From assembly GCF_000671395.1 (NCBI RefSeq), contig NZ_AQQY01000005.1, positions 211,794 to 275,793 of the forward strand: a stretch of DNA of 64,000 nucleotides, given 5' to 3'. The notes below the pieces were generated by a model. The model was not told the DNA's origin and searched no databases. It saw nothing but the letters and a program-made list of their open reading frames with translations. The translations under genes were made by a program, and so were the position numbers. Below, in pieces: positions 1-8,203 of the stretch; positions within the stretch are counted from its first letter, which is position 1; every line of letters begins with the position of its first letter. This DNA is from Actibacterium atlanticum (GTDB taxonomy: Bacteria; Pseudomonadota; Alphaproteobacteria; Rhodobacterales; Rhodobacteraceae).

Positions 1-858
1 GTATTTTTGAACCTGCCCGAGGGCCAAAAAGCATTCTTGCGGCAAAGTAAGGGCCTTGCACCGGGGCAGGTTTTGCTGGTGCAGGTTACCGGCTGGGCGG
101 AACCTGGCAAGGCGGTGCCGGTCACAACCAAAGTGCTGTTCAAAAGCCGCTACGCCATTGTCACGCCCGATGCACCGGGACTGAATATTTCACGCTCGAT
201 CCGGGACGATGACGAGCGCGAACGCCTGCTAGAGATCGCTCATGAGGAAATGGACGGCAGCGAGTTTGGGCTGATCCTGCGTTCAGTCTGTCTGGGCGCC
301 GACAGCGATGAAATCGGCGAAGACATCGCCAGCATGCGGGCCATGGCTGAACAGGTGCTGGCCGACGCGCAGGGCGCTCCTGAACTGCTGATAGATGCAC
401 CTGATGCACATCTCAGCGCATGGCGCGACTGGCCGCAGCCCGATCAGCTGGACGATGCTCCAGGCAGTTTCGAGCGCACGGGTGTGTTGGACGCACTGGA
501 TCGGCTGGCCTCGGGCCGGATATCCGGTGGTTCAATGTCAGTCGAACCCACACGCGCCCTTGTCGCCGTAGACGTGAACACCGGTGGCGATACCTCTCCC
601 GCCGCCGGACTGAAGGCCAACATGGCTGCCGCCCGCGACCTGCCGCGCCAGCTACGCTTGCTGGGGTTGGGCGGTCAGGTGGTGGTTGATTTTGCCCCCA
701 TGCCCAAGAAAGACCGCCGCCAGCTGGAACAAACCCTGCGTGCGGCGTTCAAATCCGATCCGGTGGACACCTCGCTTGCCGGTTGGACACCGCTGGGTAA
801 CTATGAGCTTCAACGCAAGCGCGAACGCGCGCCCACCGACACAGGCCTGTTTGAATGA
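1..858 (+). CDS. Ribonuclease E/G family protein, C-terminal part (5' end outside window)
   Basis: The reading frame is open from the first base, so the N-terminus lies outside the window and about 285 residues are visible. The segment [27 protein letters not shown] matches the catalytic core of RNase E/G (the metal-binding aspartate in AVDVNTG), and [12 protein letters not shown] continues it as the usual I-x-DFI-type strand. These enzymes cut single-stranded RNA during rRNA maturation and mRNA decay in the cytoplasm. The protein ends soon after the core, without a long degradosome-scaffold tail, which fits the short RNase G-like form. The stop overlaps the yacG start by four bases, so the two are translationally coupled. 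RNase E/G next to yacG and tRNA-Phe is, from memory, a common order in Rhodobacterales. Confidence 0.88.
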   Translation, partial: VFLNLPEGQKAFLRQSKGLAPGQVLLVQVTGWAEPGKAVPVTTKVLFKSRYAIVTPDAPGLNISRSIRDDDERERLLEIAHEEMDGSEFGLILRSVCLGADSDEIGEDIASMRAMAEQVLADAQGAPELLIDAPDAHLSAWRDWPQPDQLDDAPGSFERTGVLDALDRLASGRISGGSMSVEPTRALVAVDVNTGGDTSPAAGLKANMAAARDLPRQLRLLGLGGQVVVDFAPMPKKDRRQLEQTLRAAFKSDPVDTSLAGWTPLGNYELQRKRERAPTDTGLFE

Positions 859-1037
859 GCTGCCCAATCTGCCAAAAAGATCCGGTCGCCAAATACCGCC
901 CGTTTTGCTCCAGCCGCTGCGCCGATCTGGACCTGGCCAAGTGGCTGAATGGCAGTTACAGCACCCCTGCAGACGATTCTCAATCCCTCGAAGAAGCCAT
1001 CCAAGCCCTAGAGCATGAGAGCCGAAAACCGCATTGA
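855..1037 (+). CDS. yacG: DNA gyrase inhibitor YacG (small zinc-binding protein)
   Basis: A 60-residue protein with the YacG zinc knuckle: Cys3-x2-Cys6 and Cys18-x3-Cys22, followed by the typical D-L-A-x-W-L-N-G-x-Y segment ([13 protein letters not shown]). YacG of E. coli binds the GyrB subunit and inhibits gyrase; the same role is assumed here from family membership. Its length equals the family norm. The ATG overlaps the TGA of the upstream ribonuclease gene (ATGA), so it is expressed with it. The acidic C-terminal tail ([16 protein letters not shown]) is also typical. Confidence 0.92.
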   Translation: MSCPICQKDPVAKYRPFCSSRCADLDLAKWLNGSYSTPADDSQSLEEAIQALEHESRKPH

Positions 1038-1150
1038 TTGACGCTGTAGGCGGATAGGCGGAAAAACCTGATTATTTCCTGAAAACCCTCTGGACACCAA
1101 GCCGCCCCACGTCTAGAACACCGCGACCCGAACGTAAGACGTTCACCCAT

Positions 1151-1225
1151 GCCCGGGTAGCTCAGGGGTAGAGCAGTGGATTGAAAATCCTCGTGTCGGT
1201 GGTTCGATTCCGCCCCCGGGCACCA
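1151..1225 (+). tRNA. tRNA-Phe (anticodon GAA)
   Basis: The cloverleaf can be folded by eye: acceptor stem GCCCGGG/CCCGGGC, D-arm GCTC...GAGC, anticodon loop TTGAAAA with GAA at 1183-1185, T-arm GGTGG-TTCGATT-CCGCC, and an encoded CCA end. The anticodon stem has one T-T mismatch (1177 with 1191). It follows yacG by 113 bases. The sequence 3' of it (1226-3311) is poor in genes and carries an IS, as often happens where tRNA genes have served as integration sites, but no second copy of the tRNA 3' end was found in the window. Confidence 0.96.
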
Positions 1226-1721
1226 CTTAAATCACGCAAGTTGTTGATTTTATTGTATTTACAGAGACTGAATCTGGTGCTGTCCCCCGAAATACCCACC
1301 TATTAATCTATAGTCATCTGACGCGCGCGCTCGGGTTCTCAGTCTGCCCAGTCATCCGCGGGCAAGACCTGCCAATTGTAGCTGGCTTTTTGCAAAGGGA
1401 TCCCTGATCCGATCCGCTCAGCCGAGATCGTAGAAGACAGGCGCGGTTAGCGACAGCACGTCCCATAATGTGCTCTTGCGAAAATCTGCCGGACAAACGC
1501 ATTGACTTGAGCTATTCATGTCTAAAGATGAAACTTTTCAGAAGAAACGGACTCGACCTGCTAGCCCGGAAGGGCACACCTAGACGCTCCGGATGATGAC
1601 ACGTTGTTACAATGGGGCGTCTCGCTGTACACAGTTGAATCCGCGAGGCAAATTGGAAAAGGCATGACCGGCGCAATCGAATTCGCGGAACTACAAGAGA
1701 TACAACTTGATCCTCTAAATC
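1226..1721. other. Gene-poor stretch between tRNA-Phe and the IS
   Basis: I see no supported gene here. All open frames are short and of doubtful composition. The last 120 bases before the IS hold a short plus-strand frame (from 1604) that runs into the IS end and matches nothing I recognise; it could be the remnant of a gene cut by the insertion or by a deletion. No integrase or att repeat of the tRNA 3' end is visible. Confidence 0.6.
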
Positions 1722-1740
1722 GGCTCTGTTGCACAAATCG
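1722..1740 (+). repeat. Terminal inverted repeat of the IS (transposase 3' side)
   Basis: GGCTCTGTTGCACAAATCG; pairs with 2753-2771 with a single mismatch (C against the T of GGCTTTG on the other end). Confidence 0.9.
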
Positions 1741-1775
1741 TTTGAAGTGCGAGCGTCCCCTTTCCCCGGACGGAT

Positions 1776-2708
1776 TTATCCTACGGGCTCTGTGACGGGT
1801 ATGCCAAGGGCTGTGTAGCAGTTGAGCACCGCTATCCTGATCTGGAGTTCCGCGACCTGTCGGTCGAAGTCCCTCGCCATGAGGCCTTGGCCAAGTAATT
1901 TGACGCAGTGCATTTTCGTCTCTGCGCGGCTGCGGCGGTGGTAGCGGGTCAACTTTCGCCAAAGCGCGCGGCCCAGATATTTGCAGGCCCTTACGGCTTC
2001 GTTTCTCGCCACAGCCCCTGCAGTGGTTGGTTTCCAAAGTTGGGCGTTTTTACGCGGTGGAATGATGGCGGTGGCCCCTCGAGCAGCGATTACGTTGTGG
2101 CATCTGCGCGTATCATAGGCTCCATCGGCGGTGACGGTGGCGATCTCTTGATCTGGGGAGATTTGCTCCAGCAAGTCAGGCAACGTCGGGGCGTCGCCGA
2201 CATTGCTGCTCGTGATCTCGACCGCACGTATCTCCAGTGTTTCTTCGTCCATGCCGAGATGGAGCTTGCGCCAAAGGCGCTTCTTTGGCCCGCCATGCTT
2301 GCGGGCGTTCCACTCGCCTTCACCCTCGGCCTTGATCCCGGTCGCATCAATCAACAGATGCAGTGGCCCAGATCCGCCACGATAAGGGATGGCGACGTTG
2401 AGTGTCTTTTGACGGCGGCATAGGGTGCTGAAGTCTGGCACTTTCCAGTCGAGCCCAGCCAGCAACAATAAGCTTTCGACGAACCCGGTGGTCTGCCGAA
2501 GGGGCATACCGAATAGCACCTTCATCGTGAGACAGATTTGGATGGCTGCGTCGCTGAACTCAGGTTGCCGCCCGCGCCTGCCAGTCGGGGCCGCATGCCA
2601 CGGCATCTCGGGATCAAACCAGATCGAAAGAGAACCGCGCTGCTTCAGTGCTGAATTATACGACCGCCAGTTCTTCGTCTTGTACTTCGTGGGGTACCAA
2701 CTGCTCAT
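1776..2708 (-). CDS. IS5-family DDE transposase
   Basis: A 310-residue transposase that appears full length. The N-terminus (SSWYPTKYKTKNW, then SLSIWFDPEM) and the DUF4372/IS5-like N-terminal helical region are followed by the DDE core: Asp in LLIDATGIK (about residue 119), Asp in TADGAYDT (about 195), and Glu in the Y-x2-RSRAET-K motif (about 262). It catalyses cut-and-paste movement of the surrounding element. No frameshift or stop is seen, so the IS may still be active. Confidence 0.93.
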   Translation of the reverse strand: MSSWYPTKYKTKNWRSYNSALKQRGSLSIWFDPEMPWHAAPTGRRGRQPEFSDAAIQICLTMKVLFGMPLRQTTGFVESLLLLAGLDWKVPDFSTLCRRQKTLNVAIPYRGGSGPLHLLIDATGIKAEGEGEWNARKHGGPKKRLWRKLHLGMDEETLEIRAVEITSSNVGDAPTLPDLLEQISPDQEIATVTADGAYDTRRCHNVIAARGATAIIPPRKNAQLWKPTTAGAVARNEAVRACKYLGRALWRKLTRYHRRSRAETKMHCVKLLGQGLMARDFDRQVAELQIRIAVLNCYTALGIPVTEPVG

Positions 2709-2752
2709 GGCTGCCAGCTACCACCATGGATTCAAACAGTGAATCCCTCATC

Positions 2753-2771
2753 CGATTTGTGCAACAAAGCC
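2753..2771 (-). repeat. Terminal inverted repeat of the IS (transposase 5' side)
   Basis: Read on the minus strand: GGCTTTGTTGCACAAATCG. It lies 44 bases upstream of the transposase start and probably overlaps its promoter, as is usual for this IS group. Confidence 0.9.
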
Positions 2772-2969
2772 GCAGGCAGCCTTAAATCCGCTAAGGACCG
2801 GGAGCAGGCCGCTTTCCTGATCGAGGCGATGGCCGAGGACCGGCCCGATGATCTGTCGCTGGCCTATCATACTGCCATGGAGGTCGGACCGCGCTGGCGG
2901 GAGCATATCGGCAACTCATTGAAACGGTTGCCTGAGACGCAGACGATTCTCGAGCGCCTCGACGCGTGA
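2772..2969 (+). pseudogene. 3' remnant of a gene abutting the IS, possibly nucleotidyltransferase-fold (GSU2403-like)
   Basis: The frame begins directly at the outer edge of the IS and ends with TGA, giving about 65 residues rich in helix-forming residues (SAKDREQAAFLIEAMAED, then LSLAYHTAMEVGPRWREHI). The pattern K-DR-QA--LIE-LAEDRP-DL--A---A---GP-WR resembles what I remember of the C-terminal tail of GSU2403-type nucleotidyltransferase-fold proteins; this is recall, not a search. No start codon of its own exists except within IS sequence, and the other side of the IS does not carry the matching upstream part, so the 5' portion has been lost. Confidence 0.5.
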
Positions 2970-3311
2970 TGGTTTCGAAGATTTGATGGAACCCGCGATG
3001 AACCTTCAGCTAACACTGCGACTTGGTCCTGAGCCAGTGCTCATGGCTTCCCACTGCCCACCCACCTCAGGAGTGGCCCAGGATTGAATCTACGGACGAG
3101 GATGGGTCGCCATTTTGGCGGCTCCTGCCATGTTCTGGAGTCGGGGCCATTCGCGGCGAGATTTGAGGGAGGAAACTCCAAAACAGTCGATAGTCTCGAG
3201 GCCGAGGAACTGATCGCCCGCTGCCGAATTTGGGGGCGGCGGTCTACGCAATCAACATCTCCGCTATCGGATCGGGAGGTTTTTCTGCGTTGGTCGTCAG
3301 GACTCAGGCCG
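2970..3311. other. Intergenic stretch without recognisable gene
   Basis: 342 bases between the broken gene and the end of the IclR gene. The plus-strand open frame starting at 3084 overlaps the IclR gene in antisense and has no family resemblance. Nothing else is seen. Confidence 0.5.
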
Positions 3312-4106
3312 TCAAATTTCCCAAATATATTTGGGGCAGCCGAGTTGGGTTGATATGCGCCCGGCAGCCTCGGAAACGGCCCGTACTTGCATTGGATCAG
3401 GCGGGGTTTCGATATACTGCGTCAGACTGACGATTGCGATCGTAGCGACTGTGTTCCCGTCTGCATCGAAAATCGGGCAAGACAACGCGTTGAGGCCTCG
3501 CATTGCTTCGCTGGGTGCAGTCGCCCAACGCTGATCGCGAACCGCGCTTATATGCGCCCCAAACTCATCTTGGTCTGTGATGGTGAACTCTGTGGAAGCG
3601 GGCAACTCTGAGGGGATCAGGGCGGCACGGTCTTGGTCAGACATTGACGCCAGCGCAACTTTGCCTTGTGCTGAATTGGTGAATCCGAGCAACGAACCGG
3701 GGCGAACGCCCACTTCGATCTGCATGTTGCCGGCCAACGTATTGAGGATACGGATGCCGTCTTGTTCGACTTGTCCAAGGCTGACCGCATGTCCCGTTAT
3801 GTCGCGAAGGACGCGCATGTGCGGCAGGGCCACAGATGACAGGTCAGCCGATCCAGATGCCGCCTTGCCCAAAGCGATCAATCGGGCACCGATTCGATAG
3901 CGTTCAGTTTCTTCGGATTGGGAGATATAGCCGAGCTTCACCAGCGTACGCAGATGCCGATAGATGCGGCTTTTGGTTGTTCCAAGGGCGTTCGCCAGGG
4001 CAGTAACGCCAATCTCGGTGTCGGTTTCTGCCAAAGTTTCAAGCAGCTGCAAGGCAAGAGCCACGCTTTGTATCACATCTGATTTGTCGTCAATTTCCGA
4101 ACTCAA
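3312..4106 (-). CDS. IclR-family transcriptional regulator
   Basis: 264 residues. The N-terminal winged helix-turn-helix (about 10-75; VIQSVALALQLLETLAE, then GTTKSRIYRHLRTLVKLGYIS) and the C-terminal effector-binding domain (about 85-255; GVRPGSLLGFTNSAQGKVALA, then MRGLNALSCPIFDADGNTVATIAI) are both complete. IclR proteins bind small carboxylates or aromatics and repress or activate neighbouring catabolic genes. It is divergent from the cupin-TRAP-aldolase unit that begins at 4319, and a strong palindromic site lies in between, so it very probably controls that unit and itself. The ligand is not known. Confidence 0.92.
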   Translation of the reverse strand: MSSEIDDKSDVIQSVALALQLLETLAETDTEIGVTALANALGTTKSRIYRHLRTLVKLGYISQSEETERYRIGARLIALGKAASGSADLSSVALPHMRVLRDITGHAVSLGQVEQDGIRILNTLAGNMQIEVGVRPGSLLGFTNSAQGKVALASMSDQDRAALIPSELPASTEFTITDQDEFGAHISAVRDQRWATAPSEAMRGLNALSCPIFDADGNTVATIAIVSLTQYIETPPDPMQVRAVSEAAGRISTQLGCPKYIWEI

Positions 4107-4195
4107 TTGTCGTTCTCCTCATAAAACCGCCTGTGACAGAGGGGGCGAATTGCCTGTCGGTTACCACGCTTGACAGCAATCCCGATTAGATCATA

Positions 4196-4234
4196 TGTTT
4201 CGCATCTAGATACAGTGTATCGTCTAGCGAAACA
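4196..4234. promoter_or_regulatory. Probable IclR operator: two 19-bp sites in inverted arrangement
   Basis: Between the divergent IclR and cupin genes lie TGTTTCGCATCTAGATACA (4196-4214) and TGTATCGTCTAGCGAAACA (4216-4234). They are near mirror images around a central G: the outer arms GTTTCGC/GCGAAAC and the inner GATACAGTGTATC are perfect. Each half is itself an imperfect palindrome of the TGTWTC...GAWACA kind. The location and symmetry point to the IclR binding site; the assignment is inference. Confidence 0.65.
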
Positions 4235-4318
4235 CTTTCAAGGGGGGAACGGCAAATGTTCGACATAAACCAATGCAACCGCTCTCCTCTCTTCGACATC
4301 TCACGAGAGGAATGAGCG

Positions 4319-5227
4319 ATGTATGACAAGTCTGACCCGCGCTCCTCTTTGGCGCCCAAATCATCGACAAATGCGATGGCGCAAACCGGGCTGATCGCCG
4401 AGCAGCAAGAGGGGTACTTCTATGCCTCTGATCCGCAAGTCCTGACCGACGCCGGCAAAAGCTGGCTGCACCGCGGTCATAACTTTTTGGTCGCCTATTC
4501 CGAGGCAGCACGGGGCGCTACATTCGAACGCAAAGCGCAGATCGATGAATATGCCGTTATCCTGCCGAAGGTCGGCGCGGTGATCGAATGGAATGGAACG
4601 CGTCTGGATGTTCCGGGCAACAGTCTTGTTTTTGTGCCACCCGGTGACAGCACGGTAACACTGCCCGAGGGCGGGGTTCTGGTGCGGCTCTTCTCGACCC
4701 AAAACACCGATCTGGCTGAGGCCTGCGGCAACGCGCGGGCCTATGACACGCCCCGAACCCATATCCCACCTTTTCAACCGTGGCCGGAACCCAAGGGCGG
4801 TTGGAAAATCCACGCCTACAGTCTGGATGTGCCGTCCGAAGAGGGCCGCTTCGGCCGCATTTTTCGATGCACCACGCTGATGATCAATGTGCTCGAGCCC
4901 TTTGAGGGGCCCCGCGACCCGTCAAAGATGTCACCGCATCACCACGACGATTTCGAACAGGGGTCATTGGCGTTGCAGGGTGGTTTTACCCACTATCTGC
5001 GATGGGCTTGGACCAGCGATATGGCAGATTGGCGCGAGGACAAGGCCGTCGAAATGACGTCGCCTTCGATGTTGGTGATTCCCCCTCCAGTCATCCACAC
5101 CACTCGCGCAACAGGGGCAGGCTGCAATGAGCTTATCGACATTTTCAGTCCGCCCCGCATGGATTTCTCAATGAAGCCGGGCTGGGTCTTGAACGCCGAC
5201 GATTACCCCATGCCAGGGGACACATAA
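4319..5227 (+). CDS. Bicupin-like cupin-fold protein
   Basis: 302 residues, first gene of the IclR-controlled unit. Two cupin-like halves can be seen: about 60-135 (DEYAVILPKVGAVIEWNG, then GNSLVFVPPGDSTVTLPEGG) and about 185-285 with a histidine-rich metal site in SPHHHDDFEQGSLALQG and a late histidine in VIPPPVIHTTRA. The second half therefore probably binds a metal, and the first looks degenerate. Possible roles are isomerase, dioxygenase or lyase acting on the substrate imported by the TRAP system; I cannot choose. Start ATG 4319 is preceded by GAGAGG; a later ATG at 4376 is an alternative. A 9-bp stem-loop follows before the TRAP genes. Confidence 0.75.
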   Translation: MYDKSDPRSSLAPKSSTNAMAQTGLIAEQQEGYFYASDPQVLTDAGKSWLHRGHNFLVAYSEAARGATFERKAQIDEYAVILPKVGAVIEWNGTRLDVPGNSLVFVPPGDSTVTLPEGGVLVRLFSTQNTDLAEACGNARAYDTPRTHIPPFQPWPEPKGGWKIHAYSLDVPSEEGRFGRIFRCTTLMINVLEPFEGPRDPSKMSPHHHDDFEQGSLALQGGFTHYLRWAWTSDMADWREDKAVEMTSPSMLVIPPPVIHTTRATGAGCNELIDIFSPPRMDFSMKPGWVLNADDYPMPGDT

Positions 5228-5243
5228 CCAGACCAAACCGACA

Positions 5244-5263
5244 TCGCCGGATAAATCCGGCGA
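5244..5263 (+). other. Stem-loop between the cupin and dctP genes
   Basis: TCGCCGGAT and ATCCGGCGA form a 9-bp hairpin with a tight loop, 17 bases after the cupin stop. No T-tract follows, so it is more likely an RNA-processing or stability element ahead of the highly expressed binding-protein gene than a terminator. Confidence 0.45.
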
Positions 5264-5301
5264 GTAATCAGATATACTCGATCACTTGGGAGGAGAAACC
5301 G

Positions 5302-6294
5302 ATGATCACCAGAAGAGCCATTTTACAGACTGGCGCAGCCGCTTTTTCCGCAACACTTGCCGCCCCCCATGTGGCGCGGGCTGCGGGCAAGTCCATGAAG
5401 ATCGCTCACGCTGCCAACGAAGTGCATCCGGGGCACAAGCTCGCCACGAGCTTTGCCGAAACGCTGGAAGAGCTGATGCCCGGCGCGTTTAATGTCACCA
5501 TTTTCCCTAACCGTCAGTTGGGCGGGGACAAACAGCTTCTGGAAGGGACCGTGGCGGGTACGATGGATGTTACCGCCGTGTCCGGAGTTTTGATCCCGTT
5601 GGTGACAGGCCGTCAGGGCATGAACGCCTGGCAATTGCCTTTCCTTGTCCGGGACTACGACCATTTCGGCGAACTGGCTCTGGGAGAAGTCGGCCAGAAA
5701 ATTCAGGACGATCTGCGCGAAGCCGGTCTGGTCAGCCTGGCCACCGCCGACACCGGCCAGCGCCATTTCCTGTCTGTGAAAGACCCGGTGGCGTCGTTGG
5801 ATGATCTGAGCGGTATGAAAACCCGTATTGTGCCTGTGCCATTGCATAAGCAGATCTGGGAAACGCTTGGCACCTCCCCTGTCGGTCTGCCTTATGGTGA
5901 AATCTACGGCGCGCTGGAAACCGGTGTTCTGGATGCGGTGGAGATCAACGTCTCTTCGATGCTGGGCGAAAACCTGTGGGAGGTCGGCAAACACTTTACC
6001 CTGACCGGCCACTATCCCTGGCATATGACGACCATCATGTCGGACCGGTATTGGAACACGCTGAACGACGAAGAAAAGGCTGCCGTGACCGAAGCCGGTC
6101 GCCGGTCCGTCACCGCCACGCTGACCTATGCCAAGACCCAGGATGCCGAAGGACGCGAGACGCTCAAATCCAAAGGGGTCGAAGTGCTGGCGCTGACGGA
6201 TCAGGATGCGATGCGCGCCAAGGTGTCGGGCATGACCGCAGAGTGGGCGGCCAAGGATCCGCTGATTGCTGAACTGGTCGCCGCCGCTGGTTAA
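5302..6294 (+). CDS. TRAP transporter substrate-binding protein (DctP family)
   Basis: 330 residues. The N-terminus carries a twin-arginine export signal (MITRRAILQTGAAAFSATL, cleavage near AARA-AG). The mature protein has DctP features: IAHAANEVHPGHKLATSFAE at the start, the ligand-arginine region GMKTRIVPVPLHKQIWETLGTSPVGLPYGEIYGALETGVLDAVE, and a C-terminal helical lobe. It binds a carboxylate in the periplasm and hands it to the DctQ-DctM membrane pair encoded next. A strong ribosome site (GGGAGGAG) precedes the ATG. The substrate cannot be read from the sequence; the neighbouring beta-keto acid and aldolase enzymes suggest an oxo- or hydroxy-carboxylate. Confidence 0.9.
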   Translation: MITRRAILQTGAAAFSATLAAPHVARAAGKSMKIAHAANEVHPGHKLATSFAETLEELMPGAFNVTIFPNRQLGGDKQLLEGTVAGTMDVTAVSGVLIPLVTGRQGMNAWQLPFLVRDYDHFGELALGEVGQKIQDDLREAGLVSLATADTGQRHFLSVKDPVASLDDLSGMKTRIVPVPLHKQIWETLGTSPVGLPYGEIYGALETGVLDAVEINVSSMLGENLWEVGKHFTLTGHYPWHMTTIMSDRYWNTLNDEEKAAVTEAGRRSVTATLTYAKTQDAEGRETLKSKGVEVLALTDQDAMRAKVSGMTAEWAAKDPLIAELVAAAG

Positions 6295-6354
6295 TCGCCG
6301 CAGCCCACGCCTCTCGCGGCCTGAAATCGCGGGGGCACAACCAGAAAGGCAGTC

Positions 6355-6924
6355 ATGACATCTGTGTCCCACCCCCCGTGGATCATCCGCGCCTATGTCC
6401 GCACCGTGCGCGTATTGGCGGGCCTGTGCATGGCACTGATCGTGGGTATCATGATCGCACAGGTCTTTGCCCGTTATGTGATCGGTGACTCGCTGATCTG
6501 GGCCGAAGAACTGTGCCGCTATCTGTTGATCTGGCAAACCTTTCTGGTTCTGGGACTGGCCTATTCCCGCGGTGAATTTGTGTCGCTGGATTTCCTTCCC
6601 GCGCAACTGCCCCCGCGCGGGAAGTGGTTGCTCAGTGCCGTGATGGCGGTGCCGATCCTGTTCTTTCAGGGGCTGATGGCGTGGCACGGCTACGACTTTG
6701 CCTCACGCTTTGATCGCCAGACCATTCCGGCGTTGGATTTCATCTGGGAGTCCCTTACGGGCGCACCCTTGGGGCTGTCGATCCGCTGGGTCTATGTTTC
6801 GGTCACCGTTGGCCTGTCGCTGATGGCCCTGCATGTCGTTGCGGATTTGGTCGCGCGGTTTCGACCCGAATTCCTGAACAACACATTACGTGACGGCCCT
6901 GCCCCGTCTGAAGGGACGTCTTGA
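6355..6924 (+). CDS. TRAP transporter small membrane subunit (DctQ)
   Basis: 189 residues with four hydrophobic segments (about 20-40, 55-75, 92-112, 140-165). The conserved DctQ patches are present: MIAQVFARYVIGDSLIWAEELCRYLLIWQTFLVLGLAYSRGEFVSLD covers the R-Y-------W-EE---------W--FLG motif. It forms the small helper subunit of the sodium-driven TRAP transporter. The stop overlaps the dctM ATG (TGATG), so the two are coupled. Confidence 0.9.
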   Translation: MTSVSHPPWIIRAYVRTVRVLAGLCMALIVGIMIAQVFARYVIGDSLIWAEELCRYLLIWQTFLVLGLAYSRGEFVSLDFLPAQLPPRGKWLLSAVMAVPILFFQGLMAWHGYDFASRFDRQTIPALDFIWESLTGAPLGLSIRWVYVSVTVGLSLMALHVVADLVARFRPEFLNNTLRDGPAPSEGTS

Positions 6925-8195
6925 TGAGCAGTTTCTTTCTGGTTTTCGCGGGTCTGTTGGCCAGTGGCATCCCCATCGCGCTGGCGCTGGGGATTGGCGG
7001 CACAGCCTATCTCTATCTGTCGGGCAACGGCATGATGGCCTTGATGTTGCCGCAGCGGATGATCGCGGGCATTGATCAGTTTGTCCTGCTGACCATTCCG
7101 CTGTTCCTGTTGGCCGGGTCGCTGATGAACGTAGGCGGTGTCACCGACCGGATCGTCAATTTTGCCCGCGCCATGGTGGGGCATCGGCGCGGCGGAATGT
7201 CCTCTGTATCGATCCTGTCGTCGGGCTTCTTTGCAGGCATATCCGGCAGCGCCACGGCCGAGGCCTCGGCGCTTGGCACCATCCTGATCCCCACCATGTC
7301 GAAACAAGGTATGCCTTCGGCCTACGCCGCCGCGCTGATCGCTGTCAGCTCGGTCATGGGGCCGATCATTCCGCCTTCGATTACCATGATCATCTATGGC
7401 GTTCTCTCCGGGGCGTCGATTGGCCAGCTCTTTCTGGCCGGTGTAGTGCCCGGCATCGCAATTGCCACGGGCCTGCTGATCTATGCAAGCTGGCGTGCGC
7501 GGCGCGACGGCTTTCCAGTGACCGAAAAAATGGGTCTGGCCGAAAGGCTGGCCGCCACCCGGCGCACGCTGCCTGCCCTGATCCTGCCCCTGATCATTCT
7601 GGTCGGGATCAAGGCTGGCATCTTTACCCCAACCGAGGCCGCCGCCGTCGCCGTCGCATATGCGCTGGTCATCGGGTTTATCTACAGAGATCTGACCATC
7701 GAACGCGTCTGGAACGCGCTGATTGCCACGGCGCTGGTCTCTGCTTCGATCCTGTTCATCACTTCCATGGCCAGCATCGTGTCTTTCGTCTTCACGCTCG
7801 AACAGGTCCCGACCCTGATTGCCAACGCCATGCTGCAGATCACCGAGAACCCGTGGATGATCCTGCTGCTGCTCAACATTTTTCTTCTGGTCCTGGGCAT
7901 GTTCCTCGAACCGATCTCGATCCTGATCCTGACCATGCCGATCCTGCTGAAAATGCAGGCCCTGATCGGCATGGACCCGGTGCAGTTCGGCACGGTCGTG
8001 GTGCTCAATGTGGTGATCGGTATGGCCACCCCCCCGGTGGGAATATTACTTTTCATCGCCTCGGCCATTTCCGGCGAACCCGTCACGCGTGTCATCCGTG
8101 AGGCGCTCCCGCTTGTGGGTATCTGTCTCGGTGTTCTGGCATTGATCGCGCTGGTGCCGCAACTCACGCTGTTCATTCCCCGCGCGCTGTTCTGA
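6924..8195 (+). CDS. TRAP transporter large permease subunit (DctM)
   Basis: 423 residues with about twelve hydrophobic segments and typical DctM motifs: GIPIALALG near the start, FAGISGSATAEASALGTILIPTM, SVMGPIIPPSITMIIYG, GIFTPTEAAAVAVAYAL and GMATPPVGILLF. It is the ion-coupled transport subunit. I chose the ATG at 6924, which overlaps the dctQ stop; a TTG one codon earlier would also fit. It is followed after eight bases by the beta-keto acid cleavage enzyme gene, so transport and breakdown are co-expressed. Confidence 0.93.
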   Translation: MSSFFLVFAGLLASGIPIALALGIGGTAYLYLSGNGMMALMLPQRMIAGIDQFVLLTIPLFLLAGSLMNVGGVTDRIVNFARAMVGHRRGGMSSVSILSSGFFAGISGSATAEASALGTILIPTMSKQGMPSAYAAALIAVSSVMGPIIPPSITMIIYGVLSGASIGQLFLAGVVPGIAIATGLLIYASWRARRDGFPVTEKMGLAERLAATRRTLPALILPLIILVGIKAGIFTPTEAAAVAVAYALVIGFIYRDLTIERVWNALIATALVSASILFITSMASIVSFVFTLEQVPTLIANAMLQITENPWMILLLLNIFLLVLGMFLEPISILILTMPILLKMQALIGMDPVQFGTVVVLNVVIGMATPPVGILLFIASAISGEPVTRVIREALPLVGICLGVLALIALVPQLTLFIPRALF

Positions 8196-8203
8196 GAGCC
8201 GAT

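Larger units (their letters stand above)
1722..2771 (-). mobile_element. IS5-family insertion sequence, complete
   Basis: A 1050-bp element bounded by 19-bp terminal inverted repeats, GGCTCTGTTGCACAAATCG at 1722-1740 and the complement of GGCTTTGTTGCACAAATCG at 2753-2771 (18 of 19 positions agree). It holds one intact transposase gene on the minus strand. The termini and the size match the IS5 group. Flanking bases (ending AAATC on the left, beginning GCAGG on the right) show no target-site duplication, so the flanks were probably rearranged after insertion, for example by an IS-mediated deletion. Confidence 0.9.

Noticed and set aside
1151..1225. tRNA-Phe as attachment site of the 18-25 kb phage remnant
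   Set aside because: The remnant lies 17 kb away, and no copy of the tRNA 3' end is present at its borders.
3084..3353. 89-codon plus-strand frame between the gene remnant and the IclR gene
   Set aside because: No likely ribosome site, no family likeness, and it runs into the end of the IclR gene in antisense.
5323..6687. 454-codon minus-strand frame opposite the dctP and dctQ genes
   Set aside because: Antisense shadow of well-identified TRAP genes.
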